DNA of 64,000 nt from assembly GCF_040807025.1 (NCBI RefSeq), contig NC_090967.1, forward strand, positions 1,486,001-1,550,000, written 5' to 3'. Below the pieces are notes generated by a model, which saw only the letters and a list, made by a program, of their open reading frames with translations, had not been told where the DNA came from and did no database searches. The DNA is from Struthio camelus. Lineage: Eukaryota > Chordata > Aves > Struthioniformes > Struthionidae. The position numbers were made by a program, and so were the translations under genes. This document shows positions 12,264-22,500 of the stretch, piece after piece. Positions within the stretch are counted from its first letter, which is position 1; each line of letters starts with the position of its first letter.

Positions 12264-15200
12264 GCATACACACAGACAAAACACATAGTGACTTAAAATT
12301 TTAATTTTGTTATTCACAGAACGCCCAGTGTTTCTACCACACCTTTTCTCAAATTCTACATCAGACAGTATGTAGAAGTATGGACAGCACCATTGCAGTT
12401 GAAAACAGCTTTGGCTTTCAAATTTCTTCCAGAAATCCTTTTTCATCTTTTTGTTCTGTTTCTCTGAGTTTTCCTATCTTTCACTGGAGATTTCTCAGTA
12501 GACTTGCAGCAAGTTGCATCTGATGACCTTGTGCCACCTGCAGTGGCCACATTTCCCCCACTGAGCTTTGTGTAAGGAGCTTTTGTTGTTTTGGGAGAGG
12601 GGCACTTGAGTGCATGTAACAAATGCTTCTCACTCAAAGCTGCACCTGCAGGATGTGAAAACTAAAGCTTAAAAGTGGAGTTGAATTGGACTGAAGAATC
12701 CATGGATCTTTAACATCCCTTCATTCACTTGCAACTTTCTCTCCTTACTTTTTCATATGTCCAGCACCAAAACTGCCTCTGTCTGAAGAAGGTTTCAGTC
12801 CTTATGTTTAGAGGATTAGATCCTTAACATGGAACTTGATATTTCTCTGGCTCCAGTGATTCACTTGTGGACATCCCCATTCATTAATTGTCAAAATGCA
12901 AAATAGGCTCTGATAAGGTCAATTATGAGACCGCAGAATCTAAGGCAGCCTCTGTCATTGAAGTGTGTAGTGCATCAGTATCCTTTGAGAACTGTCTCCA
13001 TCTTTACCATTCATCAACTTGCCACCTAGAGCTCTATCCATACCTTCACCAACACTATGCAGTTACAAAAGCTGGGAGTTACTTGCAGTCACTGGCTGGG
13101 TGTCCTTATGGACAAGTCTCTGGGCTCCCCAGTGTGAGAGAGATGTGGAGCTACTGGAGCGAGTCCAGTTAAGGGCTACTAAGATGATAAAGAGACTAGA
13201 GCATCTCTCATATGAGGAAAGATGGAGAGAGCTGGGACTGTTCAGCCTGGAGAAGAGAAGGCTTGGGCGGGGATCTTGTCGATGTGTATAAATATCTGAA
13301 GGGAGGGTATAAAGAGGATGGGGCCAGACTCTTCTCACTGGTGCTCAGTGATAGGATGAGAGGCAGTGGGCACAAACTGAAGCACAGGAAGTTCTGTCTG
13401 ACTATAAGGAAAAACTTCTTCATTGTGAGAGTAAACAGAGGATGGGAACAGGTTGCCCAGAGAGGTTGTGGGCTCTCTATTCTTTGAGATATTCAAAAGC
13501 CATGTGGATAGGGTGCTGGGCAACCTGCTGCAGGTAACTCCGCTCGAGCCAGTGGGTTGGACTAGATGATCTCCAGAGATCTCATCACAGAATCACAAAA
13601 TGGTTGCGATTGGAGGTCACCAAATAAATAAATAAATAAAATATTTACCAGTGATTAGGATTCTTCAGGATGTGCTGCCCATTCATACTGTAACCTCCCA
13701 GTGGCTCTCCAGTGTTTCCTCAGGATCACTTTCTTCCAAGGCTCAAACCTGGGAGTGAACCAAGTGTTCCACACATGCTCATGTAACATCAAGGAACTTA
13801 GTCTGAGAGTAACAAAATTATGCAGTCTGTAGTGACTGAACATAAACAATACTGTGCATGTGGACAATTCTTCTGGTAGCCCTCATTTATTGTGAATATC
13901 TCTTTTTTTTTTTTTTAGTTATATAATCTTCTGTGGTAAAATTGTCACCTTGTTGCTTTGGTTCCCCAGAATAATTATTTGTTTCTAATTTTCACAAAAA
14001 TGAGTAAAATACATAAGGATTTCTCCTAATTAAATATCTGCAAGACACATTTGCTTACTGTCTTCCTATTGCATTGAAGAGCCAATCAGATCACTTCAAT
14101 TAAGGATTGATAAAACACAAATCAGTAATATTTTGAGCTGCTCTATATAAAATTGTATAACTGATCTATAGTAGGCAGAGTCATAAGCCATAAATTACCA
14201 CTGCCTTTACTAGGAAATATAAATGATAAACCTACCCTTCTTAATCTGAACATCATATTTTTGTAACTCTTGGGGATTGGATTGTCTTTTGTTATCTTGG
14301 ATCTCCTTATTTATAGGTACTAATATTACTATTAGATTGCTTGTATTGTACTGGGCTTGTATTAAGTATATAACTGCTATGTAAGGTGTACAGTCTCTTG
14401 AATAATACTGCCATAGTAGTTAAACAGCAGTGCACAAAGAAGTACTGGAAAAATCTTAAAGGTTCCTGCATAAGTGAATGTTTTTGTGTATCTTCATCTA
14501 TGAGCATGTTGAAAAACTGTTGTAATTTCCTTACTTTCATAGGCTTACTGGTGGCGTATTGCCATAGATTTGATATTCAGGTGCAGTCCTCCAGAGTCTA
14601 TTTTGTAGCCTGCACAATAGGTATGTATGACACTGACTCTTGAACACAATGGCTAGAGGAATTACTCTCTTTAAAAGCATATCATAGATCTCTTGTTACA
14701 CAGTTTGGTTTGTGATTCTTCTCCTCCTTTATTATCAGACAGTGAGGTAGCTTAGAGAAGCAAATAGAACTGTGCTGTACATTGGAGGCTAGACCTTTCA
14801 TCACCAAGTTATCTGACGTGTTGACTCCCTGAGCTGTTTTGTCCAGCATATATATGAGGCTTGTTGTTGTCATGGTTTATGTATCACCAGAAACCCTACT
14901 TCATCTACAGTATCTTTATATATGCTTAGCTGCTCGTTCTAATTTCCTTGTTCACACATCCTTGAGTATATTATATTACATACAAAAATTCAGGTTCAAG
15001 GGTATCTGACTTTGTTTTTAGCTTTTGTGTATTCGTCAAAAAGCTGTGATTGACCTATGATGTAACAAATCACATCATGATGGCTGTAATTTCTTCAAAG
15101 TTACTATCATCTTGACTTTATTGATTTGAAATATCTGAGGCTTTTGTCAGATGTTTCTTTGTTAAATCGTTGTAATGATTTAAGAAGTTCTTAATTGTTG

Positions 15201-18200
15201 GTGATAATATGGGTGAACCTCTTACCTGTGAAACAGCTTCTGAGAAGCCATATGATCAATGACTATGTTGCAGCTGTGGGATTTATGGACAGATTAACTG
15301 TTACGTCTTAAATAACTACAGTTTTCTCACAAGCAAATGTCTTGGTGTTTTGGGGTTGTTTAAGTCACAGTCAGGAGCTTCATTTGGGGTCATGTCCTTT
15401 AGAGGATAAAAGCAGTAACCTAAAACTCCAGGTCAAATTTTGAAAACTAACATAATTCCCTTTTAGGGCAGGATGGTAAGGGTTTTGGAGACAGCAAACT
15501 TGTAAATAACTTGGTCTTGCATGTCCATGTAACAGCTAATAATTTTGACTTTGGCAGAGCGTTTGAATTAACTGACTTCTGGCATCATTGTCTATTTCAC
15601 CATTCCTTTTCTATTTTGTGGTTTTTTGTGTTTTTATACAGTAATCTGTAGAATCCATCATGGAAAAACTTTTAAAAACTGTTTTAGAAATTGCAAAAAT
15701 AACTAGCACAGCTAAAGAAACTCTGATTTTGCACTTTTATTTCAAGGTATGAAAACTTAATTTAAGTCCATATCGGAGGCTCTTGAACTAAACTCCTTTC
15801 TGTTCTGATACTTTCAAACCATTTTTGCAGAAATTGATGGAAAAATGTCATATCAGTGAAGAGTCAAAAGTGCACTTTTGCAGTAATGAAAACTAACCAT
15901 ATACTAGATTGTTTTAAGAGTGCAGCGAGCAGGTTGAGAGAAGTGATTATTCCCCTCTATTTGGCACTTGAAACTGCATCTGGAGTATTGTATCTGGTTT
16001 GGGGATCTCCGATGCAAGACATTGACATACTGAGCAAGTTCAGTGGAGGCCCACCAAGATGGTCAGGGGCTTGAGCATGTGACATTCAAAGAGGCTGAAA
16101 GAACTGGTTTTCTTCAGCCTAGAGAAGAGAAGGCAAAGGGGAGATTCTGTTGCTGTCCGCAGCTACCTAATGGGAGGATGTAGAGAAGATAGAGCCAGAT
16201 TTTTCTTGGAGCTGCACAGGGATAGGGTGAGAGGCAGTGGACCCAAGATGCAACAAGGAATATTAAAATTAGGTACAAGGAACTCTCGCTAATAACAGTG
16301 TACCCTGAGAAAAATTTTGAAGAATTGTCAACAGTTATTAATGAGCGAGTATTCCAGTCATCCAACTGATTTATTGTTCAGAAATCAGATTTAGATTCAT
16401 TGTTTTGAAAATACAATTGAAAATAATCATTATATGAGATCTTAAATAAAACATTCCTGTTCTACATAGTAATTTCTGCAAAATATATGCAGTAATTAAA
16501 GTAAAAGAAATATTAGTTATAGCATACAGCTGGTTTTGGTTTTGGTGATGTTGCAGCATAATGAGAAGCACAGCTGAAGCTAAACCAAATGCAAAGTACG
16601 TGTTATAGTGGTCAACATCTTGTCTATATCTGTTGAATTCATAAGTACAATAGGAGAAACTGTTTCATTTATTTATTTTACCTCTCTAAAACTGCTCAAG
16701 GCAATGAATTAATCACAGACTAGGCAGATCACATTACTTTCACAACGTATTATCAATAGACTGTAGTATGACTGCTAAGCAAATTACTATTCCAAATGTA
16801 TATTTTATGTATAATGTTTGAGTTTGAAGAAGCTTGAAAAAGTTCTGAAAGTGTTTTTTTTTTTTAAATGTATTACTCGATAAAAGTTGCTGTTATAATG
16901 CTTATCTGGCTAATTATTTAACTATTCTTAGCTCAGCTGTAACTGAATATCTCTTCTTGGTGGTTTTGTTTCCTTCTAGCATATGGCATAGGCCTTCTTG
17001 TAACCTTTGTAGCCTTGGCATTGATGCAGATGGGCCAGCCAGCTCTCCTCTACTTGGTGCCGTGTACGCTTATCACAAGCTTTGCTGTGGCTCTTTGGAG
17101 AAAGGAGCTTACAATGTTCTGGACGGGCAGCGGCTTTGCGGTGAATACCAGTTTGATATGAGTGTCTTCAAGAAATACTAATATTATAAAACCTAACTAG
17201 AATTAAAGTTGAGTAAAATATTGTAGTATTATCCAACAGAAACAAAGAATTTGTTTGCTTGACTGAATGTTTCCTTTTTAATTTTTTTTTGTTGGCCTCA
17301 GGAATTTTTTTTAGTTTTTCTTTGTTTATGGCCGCTTAAACTGACTAGTGAAAAGTACATTAGTTCTTGTGTATCCATCTTAATTCTGTTGTAATTTTAG
17401 TGGTTTGATCTTTGAAAATATTATTATTTTTATTATTACAGTAAGCAGCTCTTTAAAAATCCTTTTCTCCATATTTTTTCATAGCCTAGTACAAGATACT
17501 AAATAATCAGTTTACAAGTGAAATTCGTTTCCTTAATTTTTTTTTTTTTTTAAACTTGAATGGAGAAAGTATCAATCTGGAGGTTCCCCCTGCAGGGCAC
17601 CGTTATTTCATTATTCAGTTATTTTTGATAAACTCAGTTGTCCAAGGGAAAGTTGTGGAAAAAATGTATTTGAGATCACCTGAAATATGTCAGAGAAAGT
17701 GATAGTTGTTATGCACCAGTACTAAAGACGGGCAAAACCAGATGATTCTGAAGTGCGAAAATGTTGATTGCTGTCTCTGAGTAAGCAGCAAAGCACACCT
17801 GAAATCGGTGAGAAATGATCAAGCTATAGATTCCAAGTGTTTCACTCACCTTCTCCAGACTCCAGCTCTCTATCTTTGTGAATCAGTAGGACCTATTTCA
17901 GAGAATACATAGTAAATCTTTTTGGTTTTTATAGATTGTTTGAAGTTACTGGAGTAACTTTCAGGAACCTTCAGTAAGAACATCTAATTTGATGGGACTG
18001 GTGGAGTCAGCAAATGATTACAGGAAGCCAAGTAATAGGGAGTCAGTTGAGTAGGATTTGCAGTGCTTTGTATGCCCCACATATAGGTTGCAATGTTTCT
18101 GGACAGTCGGTCACAACTGAAGACCAAGAATAAGGGGCTAAAACCACCACTATTAATACATCACAAAATGTACAAGCCAAGAGATTTAAAGCATTTTTAT

Positions 18201-19559
18201 TCCCTTAGAGGCTTGCAAAAGCAAGAGATTTGTTAGGTGGGTTCCAGAAGGATCTTAGCAAGTAAATGTTATTCCCCTCTACAAAGGAAGTTTTAAAATA
18301 ACAGCAACTCACTTCCTCTGGATCAGAGTGGCAGGAGGAACAGTCATTGCCGATTACAAATCCCGTAAGAATTTCATTGCTGTATGTGGTAGCAAGAGAT
18401 CTTCATAGCACTAAGGCTACCACCACATTCTGACCACACAGATGAGAGACTGGAGCTTGCAAAGAAGGTTTAAAAAAAAAATTAAAACTTTAATACATAA
18501 GCTTAGCTTGAATATAGTGCAGATGATGCAGAAAACAGTTGCCTCTTCTTGGAAATATCAGAAAATCAGGCACAAAGTCAGTCAAAAAGAAAAACCAATA
18601 ATGAATTCAATGCTAGTAATCACTAGAAAGAAATGGAGAGCAAAGTAGCATCACTGTGTAAATGTTATGAGCTTGCCTTCTGAATACTGTGTACAGTCCT
18701 GCTTTCCCTTTGACAAAGCAATATAGTAGGACTAGACAGTGTAGGGAAAGATAGGGATGCCAGAGCTATAGAACAGCTTTGCAAGGAGGTCTAGAAAACC
18801 ATAAATGTCATGGAAAAGGTGGAGAAAATGATTTTATACAGCTGTCACAGTACAAGAATTAAGTCATGAGTTCAAGCAAGGGTTTTTTGTTATGACTTTT
18901 CTTATGTTTATGAAACTTGCTGCCAAAAACGTTATGAATGATAAAAGTTTACAGAGTTTTAAGAAGTGATTAAATAAATCGCTTTATTAAATTAATCACT
19001 AGGAAGAAAAATCCTGTTATGCTTTAAAAAGCACAGATAAGACAAGAGTATGCATGGATATCTACTACTGGACTCTACTGATAGCAGAGATGACTGGTCT
19101 TTCAGCTTTGTCTTTTATGACAGTTCTGATCACATCTGTAACTGGACACACAGTTGAATAAGTTTGCTGTTAACCTGAGTTCATACTTTTAGTAGTTATT
19201 GTTTATACTATTCTTGGTAGCAGTAATAGTTCCTGCTTCACATCGTTCTAACCATGATCTTTTGTTTACAGAAAGACCTACCTCAGCCTCCCTTGGTGAT
19301 AACTCCTGTCAACTGCCATGAGCTTCCCAAAGATACCAATGTACCAGCCTCTCAACAAGACACAGAGCAAATGACTAATCCTACCCTTCACGTGGAGGAT
19401 CTGCATGGCCCCACTATGACTGCGGAGGAGCTGGCCGATACCAATACAAAGACAGAACAATCAGAAACTTCTGTCTCTCAGAGTGAGGAACCAGCCAGTC
19501 AGAAGAAGGATGACCTTGAAAGCAAAAGTCTAAACCCAGAGCAAAAGCAGCCCGAATAA
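811..19559 (+). CDS. SPPL2B: SPPL2B, signal peptide peptidase-like 2B (3' two thirds; 12 exons in window)
   Basis: Intramembrane-cleaving GxGD aspartyl protease of the signal peptide peptidase family; family members cut type II membrane protein stubs in endosomes, lysosomes and plasma membrane. Coding exons: 811-900, 2421-2560, 3421-3563, 4223-4319, 4477-4593, 9635-9716, 10163-10237, 10347-10409, 11793-11892, 14543-14620, 16980-17140, 19272-19559. All joins keep frame and use GT-AG, giving 477 residues and a stop. Family motifs: YD (Asp codon 10199-10201), GFGD (Asp 11877-11879) and PAL (17039-17047), so the catalytic centre is intact. Paralogue choice: the basic loop after the first membrane segment ([10 protein letters not shown]), the PYFHKRPQ stretch and [10 protein letters not shown] fit SPPL2B as I recall it better than SPPL2A. 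The neighbouring TMPRSS9 agrees. The lumenal N-terminal part with the signal peptide is upstream of the window. Confidence 0.96.
901..2420. other. SPPL2B: SPPL2B intron
   Basis: 1.5 kb of unique-looking AT-rich sequence. I recognise no repeat or exon in it. An open frame at 1733-2071 has no splice context or family resemblance. Confidence 0.7.
2421..2560 (+). CDS. SPPL2B: SPPL2B exon b (first multipass membrane helix)
   Basis: Encodes [20 protein letters not shown] followed by a hydrophobic helix ([19 protein letters not shown]) and SRDVKK. The family's first transmembrane segment after the lumenal domain lies here. The acceptor is CTGCAG, the donor GTGAGT, and the exon ends after two bases of a Lys codon. 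Confidence 0.95.
2561..3420. other. SPPL2B: SPPL2B intron
   Basis: 0.86 kb intron. I see no repeat or RNA gene in it. Confidence 0.7.
3421..3563 (+). CDS. SPPL2B: SPPL2B exon c (cytosolic basic/acidic loop and TM2)
   Basis: Encodes [20 protein letters not shown], a charged cytosolic loop typical of SPPL2B, then the helix [21 protein letters not shown]. It ends one base into a Val codon, with the donor GTACCA at 3564. The acceptor is ACTTTCAG. Confidence 0.95.
3564..4222. other. SPPL2B: SPPL2B intron
   Basis: 0.66 kb, T-rich near the acceptor. Nothing else is recognised. Confidence 0.7.
4223..4319 (+). CDS. SPPL2B: SPPL2B exon d (TM3)
   Basis: Encodes [20 protein letters not shown] followed by [12 protein letters not shown], a membrane helix with a basic cytosolic edge. 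The acceptor is TTTCTCAG and the donor GTATGT at 4320. It is separated from the next exon by an intron of only 157 bp. Confidence 0.95.
4477..4593 (+). CDS. SPPL2B: SPPL2B exon e (PYFHKRPQ loop and TM4)
   Basis: Encodes [20 protein letters not shown], then a helix ending in [10 protein letters not shown]. The PYFHKRPQ loop is one of the clearest SPPL2B signatures here. The acceptor is TTTCAG, the donor GTAAGT. Confidence 0.96.
4594..7317. other. SPPL2B: SPPL2B intron 5', no recognised element
   Basis: First 2.7 kb of a 5.0 kb intron. Short open frames occur on both strands (for example around 5032-5426 and 5911-6222), but none has splice context or resembles a known protein. I see no repeat before the CR1 fragment at 7318. 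Confidence 0.65.
7318..7600 (-). mobile_element. CR1 LINE 3' fragment (antisense)
   Basis: The antisense of a CR1 3' end: a CAGAATCAC-like start, then the stretch ending CTCTGGAGATCATCTGGTCC, then GTTCCAGTGTTCA and CCTGTGTTTCAGTTTGTGCC. Similarity fades after about 7600. It is an old, diverged copy within an SPPL2B intron. Confidence 0.85.
7601..8040. other. SPPL2B: SPPL2B intron, unassigned
   Basis: 0.44 kb between the CR1 fragment and the GC-rich block. The start may be further decayed CR1 sequence. Nothing else is recognised. Confidence 0.5.
8050..8930. other. GC/CpG-rich intronic block; candidate solo LTR or CpG island
   Basis: Composition changes abruptly here, from AT-rich intron to segments rich in G, C and CpG (8366-8460 and 8650-8760), with an AT-rich stretch at about 8240-8360 between them and a C16 run at 8553-8568. 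Read on the minus strand there is a TATA-like box (complement of 8587-8594) upstream of the G16 run. This resembles a promoter-bearing insertion such as an antisense long terminal repeat. I could not define TG...CA ends, a target-site duplication or internal retroviral coding sequence. A cryptic promoter island is equally possible. Confidence 0.35.
8553..8568. repeat. C16 homopolymer
   Basis: Sixteen consecutive C residues, on the minus strand a G16 run. It is prone to sequencing-length error and may form G-quadruplex-like structure. Confidence 0.9.
8931..9634. other. SPPL2B: SPPL2B intron 3' part
   Basis: 0.7 kb AT-rich sequence leading to the acceptor TTTCTTTAG at 9626-9634. No element is recognised. 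Confidence 0.65.
9635..9716 (+). CDS. SPPL2B: SPPL2B exon f ([12 protein letters not shown]5)
   Basis: Encodes [20 protein letters not shown] and IRLPTFK, among the most conserved stretches of the SPP/SPPL family just before the first catalytic helix. The acceptor is CTTTAG, the donor GTATGG. Confidence 0.96.
9717..10162. other. SPPL2B: SPPL2B intron
   Basis: 0.45 kb. No repeat or RNA gene is recognised. Confidence 0.7.
10163..10237 (+). CDS. SPPL2B: SPPL2B exon g (catalytic YD motif, TM6)
   Basis: Encodes [20 protein letters not shown] and PFLTK, 25 whole codons. The Asp of the YD motif (10199-10201) is the first of the two catalytic aspartates of GxGD proteases. The acceptor is CTTCAG, the donor GTAAGT. 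Confidence 0.97.
10347..10409 (+). CDS. SPPL2B: SPPL2B exon h (loop after TM6)
   Basis: Encodes [20 protein letters not shown] plus Lys, 21 whole codons. [10 protein letters not shown] matches the SPPL2B-type loop; SPPL2A, as I recall it, is longer here. Only 109 bp of intron separates it from exon g. Confidence 0.95.
10410..11792. other. SPPL2B: SPPL2B intron
   Basis: 1.4 kb of unique-looking AT-rich sequence. No element is recognised. Confidence 0.65.
11793..11892 (+). CDS. SPPL2B: SPPL2B exon i (catalytic GFGD motif, TM7)
   Basis: Encodes [20 protein letters not shown] and then [13 protein letters not shown]. The GFGD Asp (11877-11879) is the second catalytic aspartate. I identified this exon by reading the frame between the flanking exons: the acceptor is TTTCCAAG, the donor GTATTT, and it ends one base into the Gly codon. 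Confidence 0.95.
11893..13111. other. SPPL2B: SPPL2B intron with TG/TA microsatellite
   Basis: 1.2 kb of AT-rich intron. Apart from the alternating tract at 12221-12274, no repeat or exon is recognised before the CR1 copy at about 13112. Confidence 0.65.
12221..12274. repeat. Alternating TG/TA/CA tract
   Basis: A 54-bp uninterrupted alternating pyrimidine/purine run (TG repeats, then TA repeats, then CA). It could adopt Z-DNA or a cruciform and is likely length-polymorphic. Confidence 0.8.
13112..13584 (+). mobile_element. CR1 LINE 3' fragment (sense)
   Basis: Starts with the CTGGGCTCCCCAGT stretch and runs through GTTCAGCCTGGAGAAGAGAAG, the motif encoding VYKYLKGG, the TFWNRLP-equivalent region and TTGGACTAGATGATCTCCAG near the 3' end. 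Frames are broken by small indels. It encodes the end of the CR1 ORF2 protein. Confidence 0.88.
13585..13620 (-). mobile_element. Very short antisense CR1 3' end
   Basis: CACAGAATCACAAAATGGTT and the following GGAGGTCACC are the antisense of a CR1 3' terminus. It lies directly after the sense CR1 copy, so the two are tail-to-tail. A short AAAT repeat follows at 13621-13641. Confidence 0.65.
13621..13641. repeat. AAAT tandem repeat
   Basis: About five AAAT units directly after the antisense CR1 end. Confidence 0.8.
13642..14542. other. SPPL2B: SPPL2B intron
   Basis: 0.9 kb with a T-run near 13905. No exon or repeat is recognised. It ends in the acceptor TTTCATAG at 14535-14542. Confidence 0.65.
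14543..14620 (+). CDS. SPPL2B: SPPL2B exon j (TM8)
   Basis: Encodes [20 protein letters not shown] and VACTI. The segment following the GFGD helix is nearly unchanged among vertebrate SPPL2B proteins as I recall them. The donor is GTATGT at 14621. Confidence 0.96.
14621..15914. other. SPPL2B: SPPL2B intron
   Basis: 1.3 kb AT-rich intron before an old CR1 copy. Nothing else is recognised. Confidence 0.65.
15915..16345 (+). mobile_element. Old CR1 LINE fragment (sense)
   Basis: Decayed CR1: a stretch resembling codons for [11 protein letters not shown], then TCTTCAGCCTAGAGAAGAGA at the FSLEK position, a TACCTAATGGGAGGATGTAG stretch, and GGTGAGAGGCAGTGG. There are several frame breaks, and it is clearly older than the copies at 23-25 and 45 kb. 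Confidence 0.75.
16346..16979. other. SPPL2B: SPPL2B intron
   Basis: 0.63 kb AT-rich, ending in the acceptor TCCTTCTAG. No element is recognised. Confidence 0.65.
16980..17140 (+). CDS. SPPL2B: SPPL2B exon k (PAL motif, TM9)
   Basis: Encodes [18 protein letters not shown], then [20 protein letters not shown] and [15 protein letters not shown]. The PAL triplet (17039-17047) completes the GxGD active site. Read-through past the donor GTGAAT at 17141 would add VNTSLI and stop, giving a possible short tail if the intron is retained. Confidence 0.96.
17141..19271. other. SPPL2B: Last SPPL2B intron, with ancient CR1 remnant
   Basis: 2.1 kb AT-rich intron. Apart from the ancient CR1-like stretch at about 18650-18985, nothing is recognised. 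It ends with the acceptor TGTTTACAG at 19263-19271. Confidence 0.65.
18650..18985 (+). mobile_element. Ancient CR1-type LINE remnant
   Basis: Reads like a heavily decayed older CR1 3' region: an ACTGTGTACAGTCCTG stretch, later GTCACAGTACAAGAATTAAG, then GATAAAAGTTTACAGAGTTT followed by AAGTGATTAAATAAAT. The order of these blocks is what I expect for old amniote CR1 families. The assignment is by eye only. Confidence 0.5.
19272..19559 (+). CDS. SPPL2B: SPPL2B last coding exon (cytosolic tail)
   Basis: Encodes [20 protein letters not shown] and about 75 more residues rich in Glu, Thr, Ser, Gln and Pro, ending EQKQPE and TAA at 19557-19559. It joins exon k in phase 0 through the acceptor TTTACAG. 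The tail is hydrophilic with no further membrane helix, as in the family. Its low sequence conservation makes this exon less certain than the others. Confidence 0.85.
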   Translation, partial: KDLPQPPLVITPVNCHELPKDTNVPASQQDTEQMTNPTLHVEDLHGPTMTAEELADTNTKTEQSETSVSQSEEPASQKKDDLESKSLNPEQKQPE

Positions 19560-22500
19560 ATGATGTGATAGGAACCCCCTTTTCCCCTCAAAGACATAGC
19601 CACATAAAACCAGTGTGTAGTTAGACTGGTTTAGTAGTGCTCGCATTCATTGAGAAACCTCACTGGGAGTCTGATCATCAAATCCAGCCAAGAATGTTCT
19701 GCCTCCAGCTTTGGTACAGCTATACACTTCAAACATTTTTCTGAAATATGGTGCTCTACAAGGATTCTGATGTATGAATTTTGGTGATCATTTTATTAGT
19801 GGATGCCTTTTACTGTTCCAGTTTAGTTATACTGGGGTAGTATTAAGAGTTTTTATTTAAGCAGTACTCTGCTTGTGTAGCTCTTGTGCTGCTTTAGCGT
19901 AGTGTAGGTGAGCATGGAGGGAAAAGCATTGAATGAATCTGCTGCCATGCTAAGTCGAGAGAAATGTGATACATTTTTAGCACTTTCCCTATTGTCGCAT
20001 TTTTACTTTTCCCTACTTGTCAAAGCCATTGATGCGAGGAAATGCTTTAGTATTAACTGATATTCAGGCAGTGCAGGGAGCTGGTTACATTACCAGCCTC
20101 TGACAGGACTTATATTACCGTGGTGCATTAAATGCATCTCTTAATGTTTGTTGTCTTTGTTTTTACTTCCAGGTATCTGGGTTGGTTACTGGTCTAGTTT
20201 AAAAGGCAGGATGAATGGACCTGCAGGAAGCCTTGTAAGCCCTTGTATGAACTCTAGGGGTTGTCTCTGGGGAAAAAAAAATTACAATGTTTATTGCAAA
20301 ACACAGTGTAGTAGAATAAGTTTATTTTGAATGTTTGAAGTTTTAAAAACAAACAAAACAAAGTAAGTAGTAGCACTATACTCGGTTTAATAGGCAGTAT
20401 TTTCCCTGGGAAAGCGTTAAAGTAAAATTAAAAATATTTTACTGGGTTTTTTTTTTTTTGAGCTTCTATTTATTATCCTTTTAAGGAATATAGGTGAGGT
20501 TTCTAATTCTGAAGAAAAATAGTTTGGTTTCATCATTCTCCAGGGAGTATGTATGGTGCTATAGTCAGTTGTGATTTAGTTACTTGCCACTCAGTAACTA
20601 ATTGACTGCCTCAAATCATGTTTTGTCCTTGTCTCAGAAGTAGCCAGAGTGAGGCATGTCAGGTTCTGGAAGGAGGCTGTGATCTAGCATATTATCTTGT
20701 ATCTTTTGCTTCATGACATTGGGAAGGACTAAATCTGTATACATTTTAAACTATTTCAGGTGCAGCTGTCTTTCTTTACATACCAGAAAATAATAATTTT
20801 TTTCATATGACATGATTGAGTTTTTTATGCATCAACTTTGCTACGCACAGAGGGATAATGAGATTTGCATTTCACTTATCTCATTTAAGAAGTTAGAACA
20901 CGTGGCTTTATCAAAGATGTCAGTATTCTATGCTTACATTGCATTCCCTTTCAAAAAAAAAAAATCTGAAATGGAAGAGGTCACAGAAATATTGTAGGAT
21001 CCTAGAATATGATTCCAAATGCCATGCAAGAAATTCTCTTCTTAGTATTCTGAGGACCCAAAATGTGATATTTACAAAAGTATCATTATAGTGTCATGAT
21101 CTGAAGCAATGATTTTTAAGTTAAGCTCTAGTTGGCGTGCAGAGTTGAATTCTGGAAGGTTCTCTTTTAATGTCAGTATGTTAAACTTAGTCATTGTCTT
21201 TTGCTAGGCCTTCCAAAAGTTTGTGCTGTGTTTTATGGATGATAACTTCTTTTCATTTTCTCTCCTGTTTCATGTTGAGTGGACAGTATTCTTTCTCTAG
21301 AGTTGTTAAAGGCTTTCTGTAAAAACCACACTATGGATCCAGAATTTTACCAGCTTCTGTTTAAAGCCTTGAGCCCTCTCTGATAAGTTGATTTAATGGT
21401 GAGTTTCTTGAAAGGCTTCCCGAGTCCAAAGGCCTGCAGTGCATTTAATTGACTAATGAACCAAATGGAACACAGTAAATGGTAGTAGAGAGATCTATTT
21501 TTCAGTCTACTCTTTAATGGACTACATTACTTTTTCCAGGGGTAATATGAACCAGTTATTACTAATGTAAAGCAACAGAGACATTTTATTCAAAACTTCA
21601 GCCAGCTGAATTATGCCTTAATTTAAGCCACTGTATAAGTATGTATATTAAACATTTATTTAAAATAAGAAAATAAACCTATGTTTAAATAATGAACTTC
21701 ACAAATAGTAGGAAAAAATTTTGGAAACTGACTCAAAGTTCTGTGTGTATTTGTGGATTTTTTTTTGTTTGTTTTTTTGTCTTCACTGTCTTTAAGTCAT
21801 AGTGTTATTGGGAATAGTTTTCTTTTTTTAATATGCTTAAAAGCCAGTAGGTTTTTTTATGATTATGAAGTACTAAGTTTTATCTTGAGAACAAGTGTTA
21901 AAATGCATATTTCATCTGTGTGATAATGTTCATAATTTGTGTTAGGAAACAATTTATTTCTCAAGTTATAAATAACTCATTTAAAATGGAAGAATTCAAA
22001 ACACTGATTAACTTGCAGGCATTTAACAGTCACTTTGTTCATATTGTATTTTAGATCAGTGTGCTTGGAGCATAAGGTATAAAGCTTATGTTTCTGAGAG
22101 TTTTCCACCTATTTTTTACATGTGATTTTTCACCAACTACAAAGATCATGTGGAAGAAGAAATGGCTATTTAGGCTAATGCAATACTTCAAGTTGAAGTA
22201 TGTGAACTGGCAATAAGTTATATACTTTGACTATTCCAGTACTGTACAAATCAGGTGACCCTAGTGCACCCATTTGGCTGTGACTGTTCGGACCCTGATC
22301 CTCCTCAGTTCAATCACTTCCATCAAAATACAAGGCTGTGCTTTTTTGTTTTTTCAGACACCTCCCTGATCTGCATAATGTAAAACCTACTGTTGTGTAG
22401 GAAAAGGTGAAGAGATACAGTGGATTATAATTTTATTTGATGGTTGCAGACATATGTCCCATACCAAACTTTAGAAGAAGTATTTTAACTGAACGTTGAT

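Noticed and set aside
811..19559. Assignment to SPPL2A instead of SPPL2B
   Set aside because: Loop sequences ([28 protein letters not shown]) and the neighbouring TMPRSS9 fit SPPL2B; SPPL2A has a longer loop after TM6 as I recall.
20148..20330. Possible extra 3' SPPL2B exon after a TACTTCCAG acceptor
   Set aside because: Coding already ends at 19559, and the reading frame there has no resemblance to an SPPL2B tail; better explained as 3' UTR.
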